A DNA stretch of 64,000 nt from Pseudomonas maioricensis (GTDB lineage: Bacteria > Pseudomonadota > Gammaproteobacteria > Pseudomonadales > Pseudomonadaceae): the NCBI RefSeq assembly GCF_022790535.1, contig NZ_LOHG01000001.1, forward strand, positions 1 to 64,000, read 5' to 3'. Shown here one piece after another: positions 9,241 through 17,528 of this stretch; position 1 is the first letter of the stretch; each line of letters begins with the position of its first letter. Both the position numbers and the translations under genes were made by a program. The notes beneath the pieces were generated by a model that worked only from the letters and a program-made list of their open reading frames with translations, was not told the DNA's origin and did no database searches.

Positions 9241-9330
9241 TGTTGGCACGAGGCTGGTCCGCGAAAAACGATAACGCGGTGCAACTGGTGCACCGCGTCG
9301 ACTGATTCGCGGGCAAGCCTCGCTCCAACA
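9241..9330. repeat. REP inverted-repeat pair
   Basis: Left arm TGTTGGcACGAGGCTggtCCGCGAA and right arm TTCGCGGGCAAGCCTCGCTC are imperfect complements. Between them is a strong extra hairpin (ACGCGGTGCA / TGCACCGCGT). The element lies between convergent stops of the DUF945 and MscS-type genes. Confidence 0.75.
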
Positions 9331-9348
9331 AGAATGTGGAAGCAAGCC

Positions 9349-10479
9349 TCAAACCGGCGGCTGACGAGGAATGTCGACTGGCGTTTCGTGGACGTCGATT
9401 TCTGGTCGTACATTGCGCGAGGAAATTTCCGTACGCAGTTGCGGCAGGCTTTGTGGGTATTGCTTGGCGATGAAGGCAATCAGGCGTTCACGCATGTGAC
9501 AGCGAGCGTCCCAACTGCGCGAGGAGTCTGCCGAACTCAATAGAACCCGAAGCTGCATGGCTTTGGCATTGGTGTCCGCGACTTGCAGTACGCACACTCG
9601 ACCGTCCCACAGATGAGGGATGTCTTCGCAAATGCGTTGTACCTCTGCGCGCAGTTCTTCCACCGGTAATGAATAGTCCACCCAGACAAACACCGAGCCA
9701 ATAAGGCTTGAGGTGGCACGTGTCCAGTTCTGGAAAGGCTTCTCGATGAAATACTGCAGCGGAACGACCATGCGTCGTTCGTCCCAGATCTTGATGACCA
9801 CGTACGTGCCGCTGATCTCTTCAACGCGTCCCCATTCGCCCTCGACAATGACCACGTCGTCGAGCCGGATCGGCTGGGAAATGGCGATTTGCAGACCCGC
9901 GATCAAATTCCCCAGTACCGGTTTTGCGGCAAAACCCGCAGCCAGTCCGGCCAGACCTGCTGACGCCAACAAGCTGGTGCCGATCTTGGCGACAGGCGGG
10001 AAGCTCATCAGGATCAAGCCCGTACCAAAAAGCAAAACCAGCGCATTCAGGCAGCGCACCAGAACGCGGACCTGCGTTTGTATGCGGCGTGCATGCAGGT
10101 TATCGACGATGTCCAGCGGGTTACGGATTGCCACCGCTTCACCCACCGCCTTGACGCAACTGAGCACCAGCCAGGTAAACCCGGCAGTAACCAGCAAGCC
10201 ATTGACGTGGCGCACCGTGCCGATCAGCACCAGATCATCGGGCGCTGAAGTCCAGACTGTCTGCAACGCCAGTAGTGGCATGAGCCATAGCGTCGGATTG
10301 GCCGCTCGATAAACCAGCTGTTGTGGCAGCACGAATGAACTGGCGATGCGACGCAGAACGCTCAATGCCAGCCAACGGATCAGCAAGGCCAGTAATACCG
10401 CAACACACGCGGCGATCAGAGTCTTGAGCCATGGCAGAGGCACTGCCTCCAGCCAGCTCTGGGGCAACAGATATTCCAT
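9349..10479 (-). CDS. MscS-family mechanosensitive channel
   Basis: About 376 residues from ATG 10479; a TTG six codons upstream is less likely. Several N-terminal membrane helices precede the MscS pore helix, which is rich in small residues (SLLASAGLAGLAAGFAAKPVLGNLIAG). The beta domain follows (IRLDDVVIVEGEWGRVEEISGTYVVIKIWDERRMVVP is its conserved stretch, given here only as a region at about residues 200-236). Such channels release solutes upon hypo-osmotic shock. It is a compact family member, without the long periplasmic domain of MscK. Confidence 0.92.
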   Translation of the reverse strand: MEYLLPQSWLEAVPLPWLKTLIAACVAVLLALLIRWLALSVLRRIASSFVLPQQLVYRAANPTLWLMPLLALQTVWTSAPDDLVLIGTVRHVNGLLVTAGFTWLVLSCVKAVGEAVAIRNPLDIVDNLHARRIQTQVRVLVRCLNALVLLFGTGLILMSFPPVAKIGTSLLASAGLAGLAAGFAAKPVLGNLIAGLQIAISQPIRLDDVVIVEGEWGRVEEISGTYVVIKIWDERRMVVPLQYFIEKPFQNWTRATSSLIGSVFVWVDYSLPVEELRAEVQRICEDIPHLWDGRVCVLQVADTNAKAMQLRVLLSSADSSRSWDARCHMRERLIAFIAKQYPQSLPQLRTEISSRNVRPEIDVHETPVDIPRQPPV

Positions 10480-10680
10480 CGACGGTACCCACAGCAAAAA
10501 TGACTTTAAGCCGAGCGGACCCTCTCGGTTTTGGCCCGTCGGCCTCGATGGCGATAGCTGCCTGAAAACGTGTGAACCCTGTAACGCCGCGAATGTTCCC
10601 CGGCATTTGGCGTGGCATCTTTCATGAATTGTTGAGGGCGGGAGTCACGAGCGGCTTTCAGAGATTTTTCGTCCCCAAAC

Positions 10681-10797
10681 AAAAAACCCGCCGAGGCGGG
10701 TTTTCTTCAAGACCATTCCAACATCCTGTCGGTAAGCCCTCCGGGCCATGGTCGATCATCCTTGATCCTGTGCGCGTCCTGCGCATCAGTTGTTGGA
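10681..10797 (-). ncRNA. RsmX/RsmY/RsmZ-like small RNA (RsmA/RsmE titrating)
   Basis: No protein gene explains this terminator-ended minus-strand unit. Read on the minus strand it holds three consecutive hairpins that each expose GGA in the loop: TGCGC-AGGAC-GCGCA (10771-10785), GATC-AAGGAT-GATC (10754-10767) and GCCC-GGA-GGGC (10736-10746). It also has unpaired CAGGATC and CAGGATG, and an outer stem CCAACA/TGTTGG (10791-10796 with 10718-10723). It ends in a GC-rich terminator, AACCCGCC...GGCGGGTT (10685-10702), with a run of U. TCAAGGATGA matches the RsmE consensus A/UCANGGANGU/A. About 117 nt and seven GGA motifs fit GacA-controlled Rsm RNAs; which paralogue it is cannot be decided by eye. 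Confidence 0.78.
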
Positions 10798-10801
10798 TCC
10801 A

Positions 10802-10859
10802 ATGTTACGCAGGAACCCACAGCATCAATAGGGCGAATTGCCGTCTCTTCGTGTAAGCC
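10802..10859 (-). promoter_or_regulatory. Promoter of the Rsm-like RNA with a GacA half-site
   Basis: On the minus strand a -10-like TAACAT (10802-10807) and a -35-like TTGATG (10823-10828, spacing 15) precede the RNA. GGCTTACA (10852-10859) matches the right half of the GacA upstream activating sequence TGTAAG-N6-CTTACA. It is centred about 60 bases before the expected transcription start, which is the usual place. The left half is poorly conserved. Confidence 0.45.
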
Positions 10860-10876
10860 TTTGGCTATTTATGCCA

Positions 10877-10890
10877 GTAATTCTCATTAC
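10877..10890 (+). promoter_or_regulatory. Fur box before the cytochrome c/FTR1 gene
   Basis: GTAATTCTCATTAC has perfect 5-bp inverted arms and contains the TAATGAGAATTA core on the other strand, as in many Pseudomonas Fur sites. It lies about 90 bases before the iron permease gene, so iron-repressed expression is expected. Confidence 0.7.
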
Positions 10891-10982
10891 CGTTGAGCGG
10901 CGCTGTGGATAAGCTGCGGTTAATGTAATATTTAGCAACAAAGATCTGGCCTAGCCTTAGTCGCGAGGTAGCCGGGTGAACG

Positions 10983-12911
10983 ATGCGCGACCTGATTAAC
11001 TTGCCGAGATCACTGATGTCCATGCGTTCCCGTTTTCTGGCCTGGCTGATGTTGCCATTGCTGGCGCTGTGCAGTTCCAGCTTGCTGGCTGATACCACTG
11101 ATGGCGCGGCGCAAGCCCTGCATTTACTTGATTACATCGGTGCCGATTACCCGTCGAGCGTGGCGGACGGCAAGATCGTTGATGAAGATGAATACCGGCA
11201 ACAGGTGGATTCCCTGGGCGTTTTGCGAGGTCTGGTTGCTGCACTGCCTGAGCGGGCAGAGCGCGCCGAACTCGGAAGAGCTGTTTCAAGCCTTGCCGAT
11301 GCCGTTGCCCAGAAGCAGGACGGGGCAGTGATTACCCGTCAGGCCCGCCAGTTGGGAGCGCGTTTGGCCGTGGCTTATGAGGTCAGTCAGGCGCCAGTGA
11401 TCACACCCGATCCTGCGCGTGGCGCGCCGTTGTATGCCCAGCGTTGTTCGGTCTGTCATGGCGACGCTGGCGCCGGTGATGGCCCGGCGGGTATCGGCCT
11501 TGAGCCGCCTCCCTCGGATTTAAGCGATGTCGCTCGTCTGGATCGTCTGAGCCTTTACGACTTATACAACGCACTAGGCCTCGGGATTGCCGGGACTGAT
11601 ATGCCGGCCTTCGCTGACCAGCTGGATGATCGTCAGCGCTGGGATGTTGCCACTTATATCGCCAGTTTTAGCGCGCAGCCAGTGACGGCGCCCACCAAGA
11701 CCTACAACCTCGCTGACCTGGCGCGGCAAACCCCATTCGAAGTCAGCGCTGCCGAGGGTGAGCAGGCTGTTGCCACTTTCCGCGCTCAACGTGCTCAGCC
11801 TCCTCAGGTTCAGCGCGGCCCTGCGCAGTTGCTCGATTACACCAGCCAGACGCTGGACAAGAGTCTGGCGGCTTATCGAACAGGCGATCACGAACAGGCT
11901 TATGACTTATCCGTTGCGGCCTATCTGGAAGGCTTCGAGCTGGTTGAAAGTTCGCTGGATAACGTCGACGCCAATGTCCGCAAAGACACTGAAAAGGCTT
12001 TGATGGCTTACCGTCAGTCTTTGCAGGACGGCTTGCCGCTTGAGCAGGCTGCGCAAAAGCTGGATTTCGCCAAAGCCAAACTTAAAGAGTCAGCAGGCTT
12101 GTTGGGCAGCGATGGACTCAGCACTTCGCTGAGCTACATTTCCGGGCTGTTGATTCTGCTGCGTGAAGGCCTTGAGGCGATTCTGGTGTTGGCGGCGATC
12201 CTCGCTTTCCTGCGTAACACGGGTCAGGAGTCAGCGGTACGCAGCGTCAATATCGGTTGGGCACTGGCCTTGCTGGCGGGGCTCGGAACCTGGGCGCTGG
12301 CGGCTTACGTGATCGACGTCAGTGGCGCTCAACGTGAACTGCTTGAGGGCGCGACGGCCTTGTTCGCCAGTGTGATGGTGTTGTGGCTGGGTGTCTGGAT
12401 GCACGACCGTCGTCATGCCGCGGCTTGGCAGGATTACATCAAAAGCAGCCTGGTAGGCGGCGGTGGTCGTTTCGGTTTTGCGATTCTGGCGTTCTTTTCG
12501 GTTTATCGTGAGCTGTTCGAAGTCATCCTGTTCTACGAAACCCTGTGGTTGCAAGCTGGCCCGGCTGGGCACAACGCCGTGTTGGCTGGCGGCGCTACGG
12601 CGCTGGTATTGCTGATCGGTCTGGCGTGGATCATCCTGCGCGGCTCGGCAAAACTGCCATTGACGCTGTTCTTCGGAATTAACGCTGCGCTGTTGTGCGC
12701 ACTGTCGGTGGTGTTCGCCGGGCATGGTGTCAAAGCTCTGCAGGAAGCTGGCATATTCGGGACTCGCCCCGTGCCGTTCTTCGAGTTCGACTGGCTTGGG
12801 ATTCATGCCGACGCGTATTCCCTGAGCGCCCAGTTCATTGCCTTGCTGGCCATCGCGGTGCTGTACAGCCGCAGTTGGCTGGCCGAGAAGCGCAGGGCGC
12901 AGGTAGTGTGA
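10983..12911 (+). CDS. Cytochrome c - FTR1 iron permease fusion
   Basis: A 642-residue inner-membrane protein. A signal segment (AWLMLPLLALCSSSLLA) is followed by a periplasmic cytochrome c domain with heme motif CSVCH (C155, C158, H159). A helical linker (about 280-370) comes next, then an FTR1/EfeU permease with seven or so helices and glutamate motifs REGLE (394-398), RELLE (451-455) and RELFE (509-513). FTR1 proteins take up iron after oxidation of Fe(II), and the fused heme domain probably supplies electron transfer in place of a separate ferroxidase. A later start at 11016 or 11022 would still leave a signal peptide. A Fur box precedes it. Confidence 0.9.
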   Translation: MRDLINLPRSLMSMRSRFLAWLMLPLLALCSSSLLADTTDGAAQALHLLDYIGADYPSSVADGKIVDEDEYRQQVDSLGVLRGLVAALPERAERAELGRAVSSLADAVAQKQDGAVITRQARQLGARLAVAYEVSQAPVITPDPARGAPLYAQRCSVCHGDAGAGDGPAGIGLEPPPSDLSDVARLDRLSLYDLYNALGLGIAGTDMPAFADQLDDRQRWDVATYIASFSAQPVTAPTKTYNLADLARQTPFEVSAAEGEQAVATFRAQRAQPPQVQRGPAQLLDYTSQTLDKSLAAYRTGDHEQAYDLSVAAYLEGFELVESSLDNVDANVRKDTEKALMAYRQSLQDGLPLEQAAQKLDFAKAKLKESAGLLGSDGLSTSLSYISGLLILLREGLEAILVLAAILAFLRNTGQESAVRSVNIGWALALLAGLGTWALAAYVIDVSGAQRELLEGATALFASVMVLWLGVWMHDRRHAAAWQDYIKSSLVGGGGRFGFAILAFFSVYRELFEVILFYETLWLQAGPAGHNAVLAGGATALVLLIGLAWIILRGSAKLPLTLFFGINAALLCALSVVFAGHGVKALQEAGIFGTRPVPFFEFDWLGIHADAYSLSAQFIALLAIAVLYSRSWLAEKRRAQVV

Positions 12912-12918
12912 GTTCTAT

Positions 12919-13009
12919 CTGTAGGAGTGAGCTTGCTCGCGATAGCATTGTTCAGCAGACAAATGTGTTGGCTGACAGACCGTGATCGCGAGCAAGCTCA
13001 CTCCTACAG
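12919..13009. repeat. REP inverted-repeat pair, 'gtaggagtgagcttgctcgcgat' family
   Basis: The arms CTGTAGGAGTGAGCTTGCTC... and ...GAGCAAGCTCACTCCTACAG are near-perfect complements around a 40-base centre. It lies just after the FTR1 stop and before the yaiI-like gene. Confidence 0.85.
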
Positions 13010-13041
13010 GACTGTTTAAATTCGAACTGCGAGGTACCCCC

Positions 13042-13491
13042 ATGCGCGTCTGGATCGATGCCGACGCCTGACCCAAGGCAGCAAAAGACCAGGTCATCAA
13101 GTTCGCCCTCAAACGTCAGTTCGAAGTGGTGCTGGTTGCCGGTCAGAGTCAGATCAAGCCCACGTACACGCTGGTCAAGCTGATCGTGGTACCGAGTGGT
13201 CCTGATGCCGCGGACGATTATCTGGTGGAGCATGCTGTGCCCGGCGAACTGGTGATTTGCAGCGATGTGCCGCTGGCCGATCGCCTGGTTAAAAAGGGCG
13301 TCGCTGCGTTGGATCCGCGTGGCAAGGAGTTCGACGCGCAGAACATGGGCGACCGTCTCGCTGTGCGTAATCTGTTCACCGACCTGCGTGATCAAGGCCA
13401 GATGGGTGGCGGGCAGCCGCCGTATGGCGACCGGGAAAAACAGGCCTTTGCCAACTCTCTTGACCGCATTCTCACGCGTCTCACCCGCTGA
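13042..13491 (+). pseudogene. yaiI: YaiI/YqxD (UPF0178) family gene with in-frame UGA at the conserved Cys codon
   Basis: From ATG 13042 the frame reads MRVWIDADA, then TGA (13069-13071), then PKAAKDQVIKFALK and on to a normal stop at 13491, 149 codons in all. The family motif is DADACP, so TGA stands exactly where Cys10 (TGC or TGT) is expected. The rest of the frame is intact and well conserved (SDVPLADRLVKKG, NMGDRLAVRNLF), with no other lesion. GCGAGG is a reasonable ribosome site before ATG. Either a very recent nonsense mutation (or a sequencing error) has broken it, or UGA is read as selenocysteine. No convincing SECIS hairpin is visible just after UGA. Internal GTG starts at 13123/13126 would lose the Asp-rich N-terminus. 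Confidence 0.75.
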
Positions 13492-13701
13492 AAATTGCAC
13501 CCTAAAACGGTGCATGCCCGCCTCAGAATGAATCACTCTGCACAGTCTTCCGCAAAAATAGCGCGTTGAAGTGTGCAGTTCGCACATCTGCCGATATCAA
13601 CACTGCCTGCTTTTTTCTGCTTCGAAGCGACGTCCGGAAACGGCCTGGTTATTGCTCTGGCACCAGCCTGCCCCGACCCTTTCGATGTGGAGAAAAACGA
13701 T

Positions 13702-14967
13702 ATGAGTTCACCCAGCGAGTTTCCCTTGAGCGAAGCCCCGCGTGAAGGACGCAAAGGGCTGTTGTCGATTTCTATGGTGCTGTTCAGTTTCACGTTCTTC
13801 ACCGGGACTATGTTTGCTGGTGGAAAGCTGGGTATGGCGTTCAACTTCGTCGACATGCTGTGGATCGCAGCCATTGGCAACAGTCTGTTGGCGATCTACG
13901 CGGCGGCGCTGGCCTTCATCGCGTCGCGCAGCGGCTTGAACACTGTGCTGATGGGCCGTTTTTGTTTTGGTGAGGCGGGTAGCCGACTGTCGGACGTCCT
14001 GCTTGGCTTTGCCGAACTGGGCTGGTACGCGTGGGGCACCGCGACGGTTGCCATCGTGTTGGTAAAAATGCTCGGCCTGGCGGAGGGCTTCACGTCACCA
14101 CTGATGGTCTTGTTTGGTCTTGGCTTCAGCATCACGGCAATCATCGGCTACAAAGGTCTGGACGTGCTGTCGCGAGTCTCAGTGCCACTGATGTTCGTTC
14201 TGTTGGTTATCTCCATGTACATTGCCACCCGCGATGTGGGCGGTTTTCAGGGACTGGCAGCGGTTATTCCTCACGAAACCATGACGCTTTCAGCGGCTAT
14301 CACCATGGTGTTCGGTACGTTCGCCAGTGGCGCGACTCAGGCCACCAACTGGACACGTTTGTCGCGCAGCGGACGCGTGGCCGTGACTGCCAGTGTCGTT
14401 GCCTTTCTGGTGGGCAACGGTTTGATGGTCGTCGCTGGCGCCTGGTGCGCGATGGTTTATCAGCAAGCCGATATCGTTGAAGTGATGATGCTGCAGGGGC
14501 TGTCGTTTGCGGCAGTGATCATGCTTTGCCTGAACCTGTGGACCATTCAGGGGCCGACTATTTACAACGTATCTGCCGCGGCCTGCCACCTGTTGCGTAG
14601 CGAGCGGCGGCGGACCATGACGTTGATCGCCGCAGCGCTCGGTATCGTGTTGGCCATCGGCGGCATGTACGAAATGCTGATTCCGTTTCTGGTCCTGCTG
14701 GGCTCGATCATCCCGCCGATAGGTGGCGTAATCATGGCTGACTTCTGGTATCGCCATCACGGTAAATACCCTGCTTTGGCCAGCGTCGTGTTGCCACGCT
14801 ACAACCTGCTGGGCCTATCGGCATATGCGGTTGGCGCCGCACTGGCGTATTTCTCGCCGTGGATTGCGCCACTTGTAGGCATTGCCGCGTCGGCTATTTT
14901 CTACATCGTCCTGCTTGAAGTCACCGGCAAGCGGAGCATGGTTGTCAGCGTTCAGGAGGAGCTTTGA
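13702..14967 (+). CDS. codB: Cytosine/purine permease (NCS1 family, CodB-like)
   Basis: A 421-residue inner-membrane transporter with about twelve helices. The start at ATG 13702 (MSSPSEFP, preceded by GGAGAAA) is chosen over an open upstream extension. The N-terminal region (LFSFTFFTGTMFAGGKLG) and the AGTMTATNWTRLSR-like segment (SGATQATNWTRLSRSG) are typical of cytosine permeases. The downstream genes encode a PucR regulator and a cytosine deaminase, in a tight overlapping operon, which supports import of cytosine or a related pyrimidine. Confidence 0.9.
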   Translation: MSSPSEFPLSEAPREGRKGLLSISMVLFSFTFFTGTMFAGGKLGMAFNFVDMLWIAAIGNSLLAIYAAALAFIASRSGLNTVLMGRFCFGEAGSRLSDVLLGFAELGWYAWGTATVAIVLVKMLGLAEGFTSPLMVLFGLGFSITAIIGYKGLDVLSRVSVPLMFVLLVISMYIATRDVGGFQGLAAVIPHETMTLSAAITMVFGTFASGATQATNWTRLSRSGRVAVTASVVAFLVGNGLMVVAGAWCAMVYQQADIVEVMMLQGLSFAAVIMLCLNLWTIQGPTIYNVSAAACHLLRSERRRTMTLIAAALGIVLAIGGMYEMLIPFLVLLGSIIPPIGGVIMADFWYRHHGKYPALASVVLPRYNLLGLSAYAVGAALAYFSPWIAPLVGIAASAIFYIVLLEVTGKRSMVVSVQEEL

Positions 14968-16181
14968 CCCTGACCGTTGAAGAAATCCTCCAGCTACCGG
15001 GGCTGGAGGAAATGACCGTGCGCGCAGGGTCGGCGAATCTGCATCGCAGTGTGCGCTGGTCCTATGTGGCGGAGAATGAGGGTATTGCCGACTGGATCAT
15101 GGGCGGCGAACTGGTGTTCGTCACCGGCATCAATTATCTGCGCGACGAAGCCAACCTGCTGCGTATGGTTCGTGAAGGCGATGCAAGTGGCATCGCCGGG
15201 TTGGTGATCCTCACCGGTGATGCTTATATCCAGCATATTCCCGAGTCTGTAATCCAGCTTGCTGAACAGTACGGCTTGCCGCTTATTGAGCAGCCGTATC
15301 TGTTGAAGATGGTCATCGTCACCCATCTGATCGGTACAGCACTGGTGCAGATGGCGCAGACCAAACGCTCGCGCCACGACATCCTCGGCCAATTGCTCAG
15401 TGGTGATTACCCGAGCCTGAGTATCGCCCGGCAGCGCGCTGCGCATTTGCGTTTGCCGCTGGAAGTGCCCCGGCATCTGGTAGCGCTGCGCTTGTCGGCG
15501 GTCAGCGTGCTGTTCGACAGCCATGAGCCGGAGGCGGCGGAGCGCCTGCTGCAACAGACCCGGCAAGCGGTGCTGGATCATCTCGACGCCTGGAATCGCG
15601 CTTTGCCAGACGCTTTGCCGGTTATTGTGCAGGGCGATCTTTTCATCCTGTTGCTGCCCAGGCTTGAAGCGATTCGTCATGAACTGGCGTTGCTTTATCG
15701 AGAGCTCGCGTCGGTGCTCGGCAAAATGGCGTTGTTTATGGGGCTGGCCAACCCGGTCGCAGACTGTGGGCAATATCGGCAGGCGCTGAACGAGGCTCGG
15801 CAGGCATTGGACGTTGCCGAGCACCTACGCCCCGCCAGTGGCCTTTGCGATTTCAGCGAGCTGGGCGTATTGCGCTTGCTGCAAGCCGTTGCTGATCGCT
15901 CGGTCATCGATAGCTTCGTCAAGCAGATCCTCGGGCCGCTGATCGAAACTCACCGCAAGCAGCCTCATAGCCTGATTGAAACCATGGACGCCCTGCTTCA
16001 GGAAAACGGCAACGGACTCAAGGCCGCTCAGCGCCTGGGCATTCATCGCAACACCATCAACCAGCGTATTCAAAGAATCGAGCAGCTCAGTGGGCAATGT
16101 CTCGATGACCCGAATTTTCGAATGAACGCTTCGGTTGCGCTGCTGGTATGGCGCATGTCCGAAGCCCAGCGACAGGAATGA
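14964..16181 (+). CDS. PucR-family transcriptional regulator
   Basis: A 405-residue regulator with an N-terminal PucR domain (about residues 5-125), a central GGDEF-like part and a C-terminal helix-turn-helix (NGLKAAQRLGIHRNTINQRI). The start is TTG at 14964, behind a strong AGGAGG and overlapping the permease stop. PucR proteins regulate purine and pyrimidine catabolism. Being placed between the permease and deaminase genes, it is probably the activator of this operon in response to cytosine or a product. Confidence 0.88.
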   Translation: MTLTVEEILQLPGLEEMTVRAGSANLHRSVRWSYVAENEGIADWIMGGELVFVTGINYLRDEANLLRMVREGDASGIAGLVILTGDAYIQHIPESVIQLAEQYGLPLIEQPYLLKMVIVTHLIGTALVQMAQTKRSRHDILGQLLSGDYPSLSIARQRAAHLRLPLEVPRHLVALRLSAVSVLFDSHEPEAAERLLQQTRQAVLDHLDAWNRALPDALPVIVQGDLFILLLPRLEAIRHELALLYRELASVLGKMALFMGLANPVADCGQYRQALNEARQALDVAEHLRPASGLCDFSELGVLRLLQAVADRSVIDSFVKQILGPLIETHRKQPHSLIETMDALLQENGNGLKAAQRLGIHRNTINQRIQRIEQLSGQCLDDPNFRMNASVALLVWRMSEAQRQE

Positions 16182-16183
16182 AC

Positions 16184-17419
16184 ATGAACATCATCAATGC
16201 CACATTGCGTAAAACCCAAGGGCTACACACTGTCAGCTGGGAAAACGGCTGCATTACGGCTATCACCGCTCAGGCTGAAAGCCTGCATCCCGGGGCTGAT
16301 GACATCGATGCTCGCAGCCAGCTAGTGATTGCGCCATTGGTAGAGCCGCATATCCATCTGGACGCAACGCTGACCGCTGGCGAACCAGAATGGAACATGA
16401 GCGGGACTTTGTTCGAAGGTATCGAGCGCTGGGCCCAGCGTAAGGAAACCATCACTCATGAAGACACCAAGCAGCGCGCGCATACCACCATTCGGATGCT
16501 GGCCGAGCATGGCATTCAGCATGTACGAACCCATATCGACGTCACCGACCCGACACTGGGCGCGCTCAAGGCGATGCTTGAGGTGCGTGAAGAGGCCCGT
16601 CACCTGATTGATCTGCAAATCGTTGCGTTTCCTCAAGAAGGCATCGAATCCTACGCAGGCGGTCGTGAGCTGATAGAGCGTGCCGTGGAGATGGGCGCCG
16701 ATGTGATAGGCGGCATCCCCCATTTCGAGAACACCCGTGAGCAGGGCGTCAGTTCTATCAAGTTCCTTATGGATCTGGCTGAGCGAACCGGTTGCCTGGT
16801 GGATGTACATTGCGACGAGACTGATGACCCGAATTCGCGGTTTCTGGAGGTGCTGGCTGAAGAGGCCCGCGTGCGTGAGATGGGCAGCCGCGTGACGGCC
16901 AGCCACACCACCGCTATGGGCTCCTACGATAATGCGTACTGCTCGAAGCTGTTCCGCTTGTTGAGGCGCTCGGGGATCAATTTCGTCTCCTGCCCAACCG
17001 AGAGCATTCACTTGCAAGGGCGTTTCGATAGTTACCCCAAGCGCCGCGGCCTGACCCGAGTCGCCGAGCTGGATCGAGCCGGGATGAACGTGTGCTTTGG
17101 TCAGGACTCGATCAAGGACCCGTGGTACCCGCTGGGCAATGGCAACATCCTGCGTGTTCTGGATGCAGGCTTGCACATCTGCCACATGATGGGTTTCGAG
17201 GATCTGGCGCGCAGCCTTGATCTTGTCACTGACAACAGCGCTCGCACCCTCAACTTGGGCGAGGGCTACGGCATCGCAGTGGGCCGACCGGCGAACCTGT
17301 TGATCCTCGATGCTGAAAGTGATTACGAGGCCGTGCGCCGTCAGGCAAAGGCTCGGGTGTCGATTCGCGGCGGGAAGGTACTGATGACGCGGGTGCCGGA
17401 GCGGGTTGAGTTTAGTTAA
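16184..17419 (+). CDS. codA: Cytosine deaminase
   Basis: Hydrolyses cytosine to uracil and ammonia; amidohydrolase superfamily, about 411 residues. Metal-binding and catalytic signatures are visible: PHIHLD near the N-terminus, HCDETDD in the middle, TASHTTAM, and FGQDSIKDPWYPLG with the catalytic Asp. ATG 16184 has good spacing to AGGA; an ATG at 16178 overlapping the PucR stop is an alternative. It is the last gene of the codB-pucR-codA operon. Related enzymes act on isoguanine or creatinine-like rings, so the substrate rests on context as well as similarity. Confidence 0.92.
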   Translation: MNIINATLRKTQGLHTVSWENGCITAITAQAESLHPGADDIDARSQLVIAPLVEPHIHLDATLTAGEPEWNMSGTLFEGIERWAQRKETITHEDTKQRAHTTIRMLAEHGIQHVRTHIDVTDPTLGALKAMLEVREEARHLIDLQIVAFPQEGIESYAGGRELIERAVEMGADVIGGIPHFENTREQGVSSIKFLMDLAERTGCLVDVHCDETDDPNSRFLEVLAEEARVREMGSRVTASHTTAMGSYDNAYCSKLFRLLRRSGINFVSCPTESIHLQGRFDSYPKRRGLTRVAELDRAGMNVCFGQDSIKDPWYPLGNGNILRVLDAGLHICHMMGFEDLARSLDLVTDNSARTLNLGEGYGIAVGRPANLLILDAESDYEAVRRQAKARVSIRGGKVLMTRVPERVEFS

Positions 17420-17440
17420 ACCGCCATACTGCGCTGTCCT

Positions 17441-17512
17441 GCAGGAGCTGCCGAAGGCTGCGAATCGCGGCGCATCAGGACAACCGCTTCCCAGCCTTCG
17501 GCAGCTCCTACA
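17441..17512. repeat. REP inverted-repeat pair, 'ggagctgccgaaggctgcga' family
   Basis: The same arm family as the element at 2358-2430: GGAGCTGCCGAAGGCTGCGA on the left and CAGCCTTCGGCAGCTCC on the right. It lies between the convergent stops of codA and elbB. Confidence 0.85.
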
Positions 17513-17528
17513 AGGTGGCTATTCAAGC

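Noticed and set aside
10498..10680. Plus-strand small RNA or gene ending at the 10685-10702 terminator
   Set aside because: No start, promoter or hairpin set is seen on that strand here, while the minus strand explains the terminator and has the longer U-run.
13650..13690. Possible sigma-54 promoter (TGGCAC then TGC) before the cytosine permease gene
   Set aside because: The GG and GC elements are one base too close; sigma-54 promoters need strict spacing.
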